Notes under the pieces: model-generated
Seen by the model: only the letters and a program-made list of their open reading frames with translations
The model's database searches: none
What the model was told of the DNA's origin: nothing
Program-made: the position numbers and the translations under genes
Shown here: positions 1 through 5,748 of the stretch, one piece after another
Numbering within the stretch: position 1 is the stretch's first letter
How the letters are laid out: each line of letters starts with the position of its first letter
NCBI GenBank assembly: GCA_027079365.1
Contig: JALWVW010000165.1
Span: 1-18,383, forward strand
Direction of reading: 5' to 3'
Source of the DNA: Campylobacteraceae bacterium
GTDB lineage: Bacteria; Campylobacterota; Campylobacteria; Campylobacterales; Sulfurovaceae
Length of the DNA stretch: 18,383 nt

Positions 1-233
1 GGTTGATCTATGATGCTGTGATCGATGAGGCGTGCAATGTCAAAGTGATCATGACCCTCTCCACCCGTGCCTGCCCCCTGCACCAGATGATCACCCAGTG
101 GGTCAAGGAAGCGGTAGAGAAGATCAGGGGCGTCGGTGAAGTAGAGGTCGAGGTGGTCTGGGAGCCAGAGTGGAATATCTCTATGGCACACGACAATGTC
201 AAGCAAGCCCTTGCCGGAGTGCTTCCAAGCTAA
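1..233 (+). CDS. DUF59 / MIP18-family metal-sulfur cluster assembly protein, 3' part
   Basis: Only the C-terminal ~77 residues are present; the reading frame is open at the left edge, so the start lies outside the window. The visible part begins with LIYDAVID, the usual 'GLIYDV' strand of DUF59 proteins, followed by VKVIMTLSTRACPLHQMI, where the TxxxCP segment holds the conserved cysteine (RACP) of the family. The tail, VEVVWEPEWNISMAHDN, fits the conserved 'v.W.P.W....m' ending. Known members (SufT, PaaD-like, MIP18) help to deliver or assemble Fe-S clusters on client proteins in the cytoplasm. The exact client cannot be told from this fragment. It ends in TAA at 231-233, and the next gene starts 123 bases downstream on the same strand. 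Confidence 0.75.
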   Translation, partial: LIYDAVIDEACNVKVIMTLSTRACPLHQMITQWVKEAVEKIRGVGEVEVEVVWEPEWNISMAHDNVKQALAGVLPS

Positions 234-236
234 TGA

Positions 237-352
237 GCGCCTCTAAAAATAGATGTTTTTTACCCAATACTCTGGCAGTCACAGACGCAAGCGCCCATTG
301 CTTGGGTGAGTGCTCCTTTGTCGCATTGGGCAAAAAACATTAGTGGAGGTGC
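237..352 (+). promoter_or_regulatory. Long imperfect hairpin that would cover the Shine-Dalgarno of the next gene
   Basis: An inverted repeat spans most of the gap between the DUF59 gene and the 75-residue ORF. The inner arms are 253-270 (ATGTTTTTTACCCAATAC) and 323-340, matching 16 of 18 positions. The outer arms are GCGCCTCT (237-244) and GGAGGTGC (345-352), which pair along all 8 bases in RNA if two G-U pairs are allowed. The right outer arm contains the ribosome binding site GGAGG (345-349) of the ATG at 357. A small inner hairpin (CAAGC / GCTTG, 289-302) lies in the loop. It may be an attenuator, an RNA switch, or a decayed mobile repeat; no T-tract follows, so it is not a simple terminator. 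Confidence 0.5.
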
Positions 353-356
353 CTTC

Positions 357-584
357 ATGAAATTTCTCAAAGAGCTCTATGGCGGAGGGATACTGTTTTT
401 TTACTACATCAAATACTTCGTCCTCATAGGCTATCCTGTGCTACTTTATGGACTGGACTACGCACCAAACCTCTATATCGATATCCTCTGGGTCTACTGT
501 CTGGCACTGATGACCAAAGATATCATCTTTAAATTTGTGCTTAAGAGAAGCTATTGCGACAATGGGTCGTGTTCTTCCAAATAA
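357..584 (+). CDS. Small membrane protein of unknown function (75 aa)
   Basis: I do not recognise this protein. The ATG at 357 is chosen because AGTGGAGG lies about 8 bases upstream; an in-frame ATG at 306 exists but lacks such a site. The sequence opens MKFLKELYGGG and has two hydrophobic stretches (about residues 8-27 and 36-50), with charged residues between and after, consistent with one or two membrane passes. The C-terminus carries two cysteines (YCDNGSC) close to the end, which could bind metal or form a disulfide, but this is speculative. The gene stands alone between the DUF59 gene and the aldehyde dehydrogenase operon, whose promoter begins 30 bases after the stop. Confidence 0.55.
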   Translation: MKFLKELYGGGILFFYYIKYFVLIGYPVLLYGLDYAPNLYIDILWVYCLALMTKDIIFKFVLKRSYCDNGSCSSK

Positions 585-613
585 TAACACTCTAGAATCT
601 CCAATCATAAACT

Positions 614-622
614 TGCTATAAT
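614..622 (+). promoter_or_regulatory. Extended -10 promoter for the aldehyde dehydrogenase operon
   Basis: TGCTATAAT (614-622) matches the extended -10 consensus TGnTATAAT used by the housekeeping sigma factor in Campylobacterota. Transcription would begin near 629, giving a leader of about 24 bases before the ATG at 653. No clear -35 box is visible, as is usual in this group. Confidence 0.7.
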
Positions 623-652
623 CTACGCAGATATACTTGTGAGGAGCATGCA

Positions 653-2101
653 ATGTTTGGAATATTTGATAGCAAAGAGAATCCCAAAGAGGCGAAGATA
701 CTGTTTGGCTCTACTGTAGAGACCAAAGAGGCAAAAAGTGAGCGCAAGAGTCCTTATGATGGCAAAGTGGTCAGTACCTTTCCGATCTGTCATGAAGAGG
801 ATGCACTTCGCGCACTTGAGATCGCACAGAGGGCAGCGCCTGTGGCGGCCAAGTCCCCTCTGCATCAGCGTATCGCATGGCTCGAGGATGTGGCGTCCAA
901 GCTGCGAGAGTATAGTGAAGATTTTGCCAAGCTGATGGTAGATGAGATCGCCAAGCCTCTCAAGTTTGCTCGTATCGAAGTGCTCCGTTGTGCAGAGACG
1001 ATAGAGCTCACCGCCAAGGAGCTGATCGGGCTAGGGGGAGAGACGATCCCTACGGATGCGACGGCAAGTGGCAAGAAAGTACTGGCATACTATAACCGTG
1101 TACCGTTGGGTGTCTGTATCTGTATCACACCCTTTAACTTCCCGCTCAATCTTGTCGCACACAAGATCGCTCCGGCACTGGGCGCAGGCAACAGTGTCGT
1201 GCTCAAACCCACACCCGAAGCCCCATTGACCGCCTATCGTCTGGCCAGACTTTTTATAGACTCTGAGTTTGCAGTAGCCGATGCCCTCAGTCTGGTCTAT
1301 GGCGATGCAGAGGTAGGCTCGACACTGGTCAAGAGTGCTATCCCCAGAGCTGTCAGCTTCACTGGTTCGGTACCTGTGGGCAAGGTCATCACACAGCAGG
1401 CTGGGATCAAAAAGGTCTCATTGGAGCTGGGAGGCAATGCGGCAAGCTTTGTAGACAAGGATGCTGATCTGGAGATGGCAGCGAAGAAGTGTGCCTTTGG
1501 TGCTTTTTACAATTCCGGGCAGGTCTGTATCTCCCTGCAGCGTATCTATGTGCATGAGGAGGTATATGAGGAGTTCACAGCACTGATCGCTGCTGAGACA
1601 GCGCTACTTAAGGTAGGCTCCCCTTATGAAGAGGAGACCTTTATGGGACCACTGATCGATGAAGATGCCAGACACCGAGCCAAGAGTTGGGTGGCAAGTG
1701 CCAAAAATGAAGGTGCTGTGGTGGCTGCAGGCGGAGAGGAGATCGAGGGGATCTTCCCTCCGACAGTGATGTCCAATGTAACCGATGAGATGAAGATCAT
1801 CTGCGAAGAGGTCTTTGCGCCGATCGTGAGTCTGGTCTCTGCCCCTGATTATGAGACGGCGATTGCCAAGATAAATCAGTCACCCTATGGGCTCCAGTAT
1901 AGTATCTTTACCAATTCACTCTCAACCACGCAGCGTTTTATCGAGGATGCAGAGTGCGGAGGGGTGATCATCAATGACATCCCAACCGTACGCTTCGATA
2001 TCCAGCCCTATGGAGGAAGCAAGCTTTCAGGTGTAGGCAGAGAGGGGCCCAAGTGGGCACTCGAAGAGTTTACCGAGATCAAAACAGTGATGATTTTTTA
2101 A
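653..2101 (+). CDS. NAD(P)-dependent aldehyde dehydrogenase (ALDH superfamily)
   Basis: A full-length (482 aa) ALDH, which oxidises an aldehyde to the acid with NAD(P)+ in the cytoplasm. Visible family features: the Rossmann segment with N162 in ITPFNFPLN and K185 in VLKPTPEAP, the nucleotide loop FTGSVPVGK (236-244), the general-base glutamate E258 in LELGGN, the catalytic C292 in GQVCISLQR, and EEVFAP (385-390). The substrate is uncertain. The overall wording, including the Arg after the catalytic loop and the ending YGGSKLSGVGREGPKWALEE, resembles lactaldehyde / non-phosphorylating glyceraldehyde-3-phosphate dehydrogenase-like members more than betaine aldehyde dehydrogenases. The start at 653 has GAGGAG seven bases upstream. 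It leads an operon with the DUF420 and DUF523 genes, 9 and 13 bases apart. Confidence 0.9.
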   Translation: MFGIFDSKENPKEAKILFGSTVETKEAKSERKSPYDGKVVSTFPICHEEDALRALEIAQRAAPVAAKSPLHQRIAWLEDVASKLREYSEDFAKLMVDEIAKPLKFARIEVLRCAETIELTAKELIGLGGETIPTDATASGKKVLAYYNRVPLGVCICITPFNFPLNLVAHKIAPALGAGNSVVLKPTPEAPLTAYRLARLFIDSEFAVADALSLVYGDAEVGSTLVKSAIPRAVSFTGSVPVGKVITQQAGIKKVSLELGGNAASFVDKDADLEMAAKKCAFGAFYNSGQVCISLQRIYVHEEVYEEFTALIAAETALLKVGSPYEEETFMGPLIDEDARHRAKSWVASAKNEGAVVAAGGEEIEGIFPPTVMSNVTDEMKIICEEVFAPIVSLVSAPDYETAIAKINQSPYGLQYSIFTNSLSTTQRFIEDAECGGVIINDIPTVRFDIQPYGGSKLSGVGREGPKWALEEFTEIKTVMIF

Positions 2102-2110
2102 AGGATTTTT

Positions 2111-2590
2111 ATGGACTATATGTTTGCACCGGGGTTTTTGGGAACGAAAGCGCCTTTTTTTATGGATTTTGTGACGATCGTGGTAGCATTGCTGCCATTT
2201 CTCGTCTGGTTTGGTGTGGGGTTGATACGCAAGGGGTATTATGGGTTTCATAGCTTTTATCAGATACTTGTCTTTATCACCTCACTGGTCGTGGTGGGAT
2301 GGTTTGAATATGGGGTGCGTGCCGGAGGAGGATTCAATAGTTTCATCGAAGGCAACCCTCGCTCTGTGACGCTGATGTTGGTGGTGCTGGTCATCCATAT
2401 CATCATCTCCACAGCCACGACCATCTACTGGGCAAAAACGCTCTGGCAGGCTTACGGGCATTATCAGGACGGCAGTCTGCCTGGAGGCTTCTCCGTACGA
2501 CACATCGCCAGAGCCAAGCTGACTCTGATCGGTATATTTCTGACAGCATTGACAGGGGTTTGGGTCTATCTGTTGTTGTTTGTATATTGA
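2111..2590 (+). CDS. DUF420-family four-helix membrane protein
   Basis: This 159-residue protein is mostly hydrophobic, with about four transmembrane segments (roughly residues 17-38, 48-66, 86-106 and 135-157). It carries the histidines and the ending typical of DUF420: H in YGFHSFYQ, H in VLVIHIIIS, RHIARAK, and a last helix reading LTGVWVYLLLF. A Staphylococcus DUF420 member (CtaM) is needed for maturation of a haem-copper oxidase, so a role in respiratory enzyme assembly is possible, but that is transferred knowledge. AAGGA (2101-2105) precedes the ATG by 5 bases and overlaps the stop of the aldehyde dehydrogenase gene, so the two are probably translated from one message. Confidence 0.65.
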   Translation: MDYMFAPGFLGTKAPFFMDFVTIVVALLPFLVWFGVGLIRKGYYGFHSFYQILVFITSLVVVGWFEYGVRAGGGFNSFIEGNPRSVTLMLVVLVIHIIISTATTIYWAKTLWQAYGHYQDGSLPGGFSVRHIARAKLTLIGIFLTALTGVWVYLLLFVY

Positions 2591-2603
2591 TTGTGTCCGC
2601 TGA

Positions 2604-3038
2604 ATGATGAAGAAGGTAGCGATCTCTGCGTGTCTGTTGGGTAGAGCATGCCGTTATGATGGCAGAGAAAACCGTGATAATGCATTGCTGGAGAAGCTGG
2701 AGGGCAAAGAGTTGATACCTTTCTGCCCAGAGGATTTCTGCTATGGCACCCCAAGACCCACTATGGATCTCGTAGAGACCCAGCAGGGGATCAAGGCCCT
2801 CTCCAATCTCACAGGGGCTGACCTCGCTGCACCTATCGTCGCCTATGCGGAGGCCTTTTTTGACACACATCCCGATATTGATCTCTTCATCGGTAAAGAC
2901 CGTAGCCCTAGCTGTGGTGTGTGCAGTGCAAGACTCTATGACAGAGAGAAGCAGCTGCTCTCAGAAGGGGCGACTGGATTGATGGCAGATGTAGCGAAGG
3001 GGAAAAATATTGCGTGCTGGGATGCGGAAAAGTACTAA
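2604..3038 (+). CDS. DUF523 (YbbK-like) protein
   Basis: A 144-residue soluble protein with the DUF523 signature: KVAISACLLGRACRYDGREN at the N-terminus, then FCPEDFCYGTPRP and later GKDRSPSCGV. The repeated cysteines (SACLLG, RAC, FCPEDFC, SCGVC) suggest metal or cluster binding, but the biochemical function of the family is not established to my knowledge. Two adjacent ATGs (2604 and 2607) are possible starts; neither has a good ribosome binding site, so translation may be coupled to the DUF420 gene 13 bases upstream. Its stop codon overlaps the stop of the convergent minus-strand gene by a few bases (3035-3038). Confidence 0.75.
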   Translation: MMKKVAISACLLGRACRYDGRENRDNALLEKLEGKELIPFCPEDFCYGTPRPTMDLVETQQGIKALSNLTGADLAAPIVAYAEAFFDTHPDIDLFIGKDRSPSCGVCSARLYDREKQLLSEGATGLMADVAKGKNIACWDAEKY

Positions 3039-3250
3039 TCGTACTTCTTGAACTGCTCTAGCCAATCCTTATCCTCTTCGGTCAGTGTACCGACCTTTGC
3101 CAACAATTGGTGTTTGATACCGATGAGATCATGGATCTCCAGATAGGCGAGTAGATCAGGGTGGATGGTGGGTTCGGATTTTCCGTAGCTTATGAGCTGT
3201 TCTATCTCTGCGAGTAGTGTCTTTTTGTTTGGTTCATTTTCAGCTTTCAT
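3035..3250 (-). CDS. Conserved small protein of unknown function (71 aa)
   Basis: The frame opens MKAENEPNKKTLLAEIEQLI and ends EEDKDWLEQFKKYD. It is acidic and helical, with no signal peptide or membrane segment. I cannot assign a function. A frame extension to an ATG at 3289 exists, but it would read across the promoter and overlap the start of bcp, so the ATG at 3250 is preferred. If the minus-strand -10 (3257-3262) is real, transcription would start almost at this ATG, giving a leaderless message, which fits the lack of a ribosome binding site. It converges on the DUF523 gene and diverges from bcp. Confidence 0.6.
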   Translation of the reverse strand: MKAENEPNKKTLLAEIEQLISYGKSEPTIHPDLLAYLEIHDLIGIKHQLLAKVGTLTEEDKDWLEQFKKYD

Positions 3251-3252
3251 TC

Positions 3253-3265
3253 TGCTATAATACCA
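3253..3265. promoter_or_regulatory. Nearly palindromic -10 region, possible two-way promoter
   Basis: The + strand reads TGCTATAATACCA, giving the extended -10 TGCTATAAT (3253-3261) for bcp, with a start near 3268 and AAGGA at 3277 before the ATG at 3288. The minus strand of the same bases reads TGGTATTATAGCA, giving TGnTATTAT for the small divergent gene. One element could therefore serve both directions. Confidence 0.6.
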
Positions 3266-3287
3266 AATAAAATCATAAGGATACCCC

Positions 3288-3755
3288 ATGCTACAAATTG
3301 GAGATCAAGCCCCGGCATTTTGCCTACCCAACCAAGATGAAGAGGAGGTCTGCCTGCGTGACCTGCAGGGCAGCTGGATCGTACTCTACTTCTACCCCAA
3401 GGACAACACCCCAGGCTGTACCACAGAAGCCTGCGAATTTACTGCTGCGATGCCAGACTTTTCAGGATTGGGGGCGACGATTCTGGGTGTGAGCCCAGAT
3501 AGCCCTAAAAAGCATCGAAGTTTTATCGAGAAAAAAGCACTAGGCATCACGCTACTTTCAGACGAAGAGAAAGAGGCCTGTGAAGCCTACGGTGTCTGGC
3601 AGCTCAAGAAATTTATGGGAAGAGAGTATATGGGGGTGGTACGCTCTACCTTTATTATTGATCCTGATGGAAATGTAGCTGCAGCATGGGAGAAAGTGCG
3701 CGTCAAAGGCCATGTGGAAGCGGTCAGGGAGAAGCTGGAGGAGATGATAAATTAG
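3288..3755 (+). CDS. bcp: Thiol peroxidase, BCP/PrxQ-type peroxiredoxin
   Basis: A 155-residue member of the AhpC/TSA family that reduces hydrogen peroxide and organic peroxides in the cytoplasm with thioredoxin as electron donor. The active site reads YPKDNTPGCTTEACEF: C44 is the peroxidatic cysteine and C49, five residues on, is the resolving cysteine of the atypical 2-Cys PrxQ subgroup. The length and the later segments LLSDEEKEACEAYGVW and RSTFIIDPDGNV are standard. The start is supported by AAGGA (3277-3281). It appears to be a single-gene unit; its TAG stop (3753-3755) lies within the first heptamer of a repeat array. Confidence 0.92.
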   Translation: MLQIGDQAPAFCLPNQDEEEVCLRDLQGSWIVLYFYPKDNTPGCTTEACEFTAAMPDFSGLGATILGVSPDSPKKHRSFIEKKALGITLLSDEEKEACEAYGVWQLKKFMGREYMGVVRSTFIIDPDGNVAAAWEKVRVKGHVEAVREKLEEMIN

Positions 3756-3778
3756 AAGTTAGGAATTAGAAATTAGAA
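3751..3778 (+). repeat. Heptamer array 1 (ATTAGAA), at the end of bcp
   Basis: Four 7-base units follow each other: ATTAGAA, a degenerate GTTAGGA, then ATTAGAA twice, ending ATTTCGG. The bcp stop codon sits inside the first unit. The same unit is found at 7761-7788 and 9153-9173. A palindrome (AGCATTG / CAATGCT, 3788-3806) follows directly, as a related palindrome does after array 3. Confidence 0.8.
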
Positions 3779-3787
3779 ATTTCGGTT

Positions 3788-3806
3788 AGCATTGCTTCAC
3801 AATGCT
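3788..3806 (+). other. Palindrome next to heptamer array 1
   Basis: AGCATTG, loop CTTCA, then CAATGCT form a perfect 7-bp stem downstream of bcp. It may help end transcription, although the following TGATGTGTTTG is only weakly T-rich. It resembles the palindrome after array 3 (both contain TTGC...AATGC), suggesting a common origin. Confidence 0.5.
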
Positions 3807-3818
3807 TGATGTGTTTGC

Positions 3819-3844
3819 GTAGGGTGCTGTGCCCTCACAGCACC
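3819..3844 (+). repeat. REP-like element: GTAG plus perfect hairpin
   Basis: The tetranucleotide GTAG (3819-3822) is followed immediately by GGTGCTGTG, loop CCCT, and CACAGCACC: a perfect 9-bp stem (3823-3844). GTAG at the foot of a hairpin is the hallmark of REP elements mobilised by RAYT (TnpA-REP) enzymes. Related hairpins with GTAGGGTG occur at 10326-10415. No RAYT gene is in the window. Confidence 0.6.
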
Positions 3845-3863
3845 AATGAAGATAGGAGCCACA

Positions 3864-4679
3864 ATGAAGTTCATTCGATGGATAGGTTTAGTTGTTGTTT
3901 GGAACATGTTGTTATTTGGCGCTAGTTCTGCCACCGAACTTCACCTCACTGATACCCAGGCCAAGCAGATCGCCCACAAGATCTGGCTCAACGAAGGCTC
4001 TGGCAAAAAGAGCAAGCTGGTCTGGTGGAACAAGGGTGAGGAGTTTGCCTCTGTAGGGATCGGACACTTCATCTGGTTTACTGCTGATCAGCCCATGTGG
4101 TTCTGGGAAGCATTCCCTCCGATGCTGCAGTATATCACAGACAGAGGTGCCAAACCACCGCGCTGGCTCACCCCCCAGCTTCACTGTGTCTGGAACAGTT
4201 ATGCCCAGTGGCAGTATGCCAAGAAGCACAGCACCAAAAAAATGAGAGAGCTCACCGCCTTTATGAATCGCACCAAGGGCTTGCAGGCTCGCTTTATGCT
4301 GCATCGTCTCAACAGCGCTTTCCCGCGAATCCTCTCCTACGCCAAAGCCAGAGGGCAGGGCAAGATCGTAGCACACAACTACAAGCGACTCCTCTACCGT
4401 AAGGACGGCTCCATCGACCCCCAAGGTGCCTATATTCTCATCGATTATATCAACTTCAAAGGTGATGGCATCAACAAAGGCGAACACTATCAGGGTAAAG
4501 GCTGGGGACTCTATCAGGTACTTACCCGCATGGATACCAGAGATCCCAACCCCTACCACGCCTTTGCCAAGTCAGGTAAATGGGTACTCGACCGCCTCAC
4601 CCGCATCTGCCCACCCAAACGCAACCTCAAGCGCTTCAAAAGAGGCTGGTTTAATCGTATGGACAGTTATTTGAGGTGA
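3864..4679 (+). CDS. Secreted protein with a lysozyme-like E...GIGH pattern, function unproven
   Basis: A 271-residue protein starting with a signal peptide (MKFIRWIGLVVVWNMLLFGASSA, cleavage near residue 23). The ATG at 3864 has AGGAG six bases upstream; the ATG at 3846 belongs to the edge of the REP hairpin and has no such site. After the signal comes IAHKIWLNEGSG, then WWNKGEEFASVGIGHFIWF. Glu44 followed about 20 residues later by GIGH (65-68) recalls the T4-lysozyme layout (DEG...TIGIGH), so a periplasmic or exported muramidase-like enzyme is plausible. I infer this from the local pattern only; the rest, rich in Trp and basic residues, is not recognised. It could equally be a non-enzymatic protein. 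It stands just upstream of a lipoprotein gene. Confidence 0.6.
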   Translation: MKFIRWIGLVVVWNMLLFGASSATELHLTDTQAKQIAHKIWLNEGSGKKSKLVWWNKGEEFASVGIGHFIWFTADQPMWFWEAFPPMLQYITDRGAKPPRWLTPQLHCVWNSYAQWQYAKKHSTKKMRELTAFMNRTKGLQARFMLHRLNSAFPRILSYAKARGQGKIVAHNYKRLLYRKDGSIDPQGAYILIDYINFKGDGINKGEHYQGKGWGLYQVLTRMDTRDPNPYHAFAKSGKWVLDRLTRICPPKRNLKRFKRGWFNRMDSYLR

Positions 4680-4698
4680 GTGCTTTAGGAATTTTTGG

Positions 4699-4705
4699 CT
4701 AAAAT
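4699..4705 (+). promoter_or_regulatory. Possible -10 for the 4734 lipoprotein gene
   Basis: TTGGCTAAAAT contains a fair -10 (TAAAAT, 4700-4705), 28 bases before the ATG at 4734, with GAAGG (4720-4724) as ribosome binding site. An overlapping GATATAA is an alternative. Confidence 0.35.
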
Positions 4706-4733
4706 GATATAAAAACACTGAAGGCACATTTTA

Positions 4734-5474
4734 ATGAAAAGATTATTTATAACTCTCGGACTGGCATTTGGCATCTTGTTTTTCTCGACAGGCTGCGAGG
4801 AGGGTGATAGGACATTACCTCCAGTGATAGAAGAGCCTACTTTGCATTTTGACAGAGAAGGGGATTATAATCTTTCGGAGTATCTCGTTCCTAATAGCGA
4901 ACGAATCAATACCTACCAACTTTCAGAGTATACTGACAATACAGGAAAACGAAGCTATAGCGACACAGACAAAAATACATCATACTATTCACTCAAATAT
5001 CTAAAACCAGATGTAAACAAAACGGAGGAGCTTCAAGATGATGCGCCAATGAGAGTATTTGAGGTGCAGGCAGATAGAATCGAGGAGTATGCTTCTGAGG
5101 ATAACCGCACCACAGAGATTGTAAAGTATGCTAGTGTAGGTGACTATGTAATCATAAATGAATTTACTGTAGAGGAAGGAGATAAGTCTAGGAAGTTTAG
5201 TATGCTGTGCCAAGCTACAGGGCATCTCTCAGATTATGATAAACATAAAGATGTCCTGAGGATCTCATGCGACATAAATGAAAGCAATAGCCTTACCTTT
5301 GAAGGTAGTGAAGGCAAAACTATTAAAAATGGTACATACGACCTATGGTTTGCAAAAGGGATAGGAATGGTGCATTCTGTCAAGGATATATGCACTGAAA
5401 CTACCTTTGATGGTATTTCAAAAAAGCGTTGTGATAAAGAGATACGAGAATGGTTAAGTGGTACAACGATCTAA
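4734..5474 (+). CDS. Lipoprotein of unknown function (246 aa)
   Basis: The N-terminus MKRLFITLGLAFGILFFSTGC is a lipoprotein signal with lipobox STGC and lipidated C21. The mature part is polar, rich in Asp, Glu, Ser and Tyr, with an early segment that partly repeats itself (YNLSEYLVPNSERINTYQLSEYTDN and later YYSLKYLKPD). The second half contains a likely beta-rich domain (VGDYVIINEFTVEEGD, KNGTYDLWFAKGIGMVHSV) and a cysteine pair (C218 and C233 region: DICTETT, KRCDKE). The wording 'WFAKGIGMVHSV' resembles secreted beta proteins that report lipid or carbohydrate features, but no family is named with confidence. Its A+T content is clearly higher than that of the neighbouring metabolic genes, a possible sign of transfer. 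Confidence 0.65.
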   Translation: MKRLFITLGLAFGILFFSTGCEEGDRTLPPVIEEPTLHFDREGDYNLSEYLVPNSERINTYQLSEYTDNTGKRSYSDTDKNTSYYSLKYLKPDVNKTEELQDDAPMRVFEVQADRIEEYASEDNRTTEIVKYASVGDYVIINEFTVEEGDKSRKFSMLCQATGHLSDYDKHKDVLRISCDINESNSLTFEGSEGKTIKNGTYDLWFAKGIGMVHSVKDICTETTFDGISKKRCDKEIREWLSGTTI

Positions 5475-5500
5475 ATTTTAAATATGTCCTCTTTCTTCAT

Positions 5501-5530
5501 ATTTGAAACAGGTATCCGCCTGTTTCAAAT
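5501..5530 (+). terminator. Perfect 12-bp hairpin between the lipoprotein gene and rpsB
   Basis: ATTTGAAACAGG, loop TATCCG, then CCTGTTTCAAAT: all 12 positions pair. It lies 27 bases after the lipoprotein stop and just before the rpsB promoter, so a terminator that insulates rpsB is the likely role. It lacks a classic T-run (CCCCTTAAAT follows), so a protein-binding palindrome remains possible. Confidence 0.6.
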
Positions 5531-5550
5531 CCCCTTAAATAACTTTTCGG

Positions 5551-5556
5551 TATAAT
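5551..5556 (+). promoter_or_regulatory. -10 box of the rpsB-tsf promoter
   Basis: TTCGGTATAATCC has a consensus TATAAT. Transcription would start near 5563, leaving a leader of about 186 bases before rpsB. Confidence 0.65.
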
Positions 5557-5561
5557 CCGCG

Positions 5562-5748
5562 TCCATATTCTTTAACAGGGTTGCGTAAACAGCTTGAATA
5601 TTGGAAATACACATGTAGTTATTCCTTGAATGGTTGCCCCGAGCTTTATCGGAGGGTTAAGGACTACAGCGGCATCAAACCTAAGTCGAAGCAATGCAAT
5701 AAGCATAAAGCTTCCTATCACTAATGTTAATACTACCAAGGAGACAAA
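5562..5748 (+). promoter_or_regulatory. Structured leader of rpsB, candidate S2 autoregulatory RNA
   Basis: The predicted message carries about 186 untranslated bases with nested pairing. CCATATTC (5563-5570) can pair with GAATATTGG (5596-5604). TGTAG (5614-5618) pairs with CTACA (5664-5668), TCCTT (5623-5627) with AAGGA (5659-5663), and CCGA (5639-5642) with TCGG (5649-5652), giving one long irregular stem-loop. The ribosome binding site AAGGAG (5738-5743) follows. In other bacteria the rpsB message is repressed by S2 through its leader; that this one works so is inference. No tRNA or ORF with a start signal is seen here. Confidence 0.5.

Noticed and set aside
3751..3778. CRISPR-like array
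   Set aside because: The units are 7 bases, directly adjoining, with no spacers.
3912..4559. 215-residue minus-strand frame opposite the secreted protein gene
   Set aside because: The + strand frame has a signal peptide and ribosome binding site; the minus frame has neither.
5562..5748. tRNA, tmRNA or SRP RNA in the rpsB leader
   Set aside because: No cloverleaf, no tRNA-like ends and no conserved tmRNA or SRP loop could be found; it is better explained as a structured 5' UTR.
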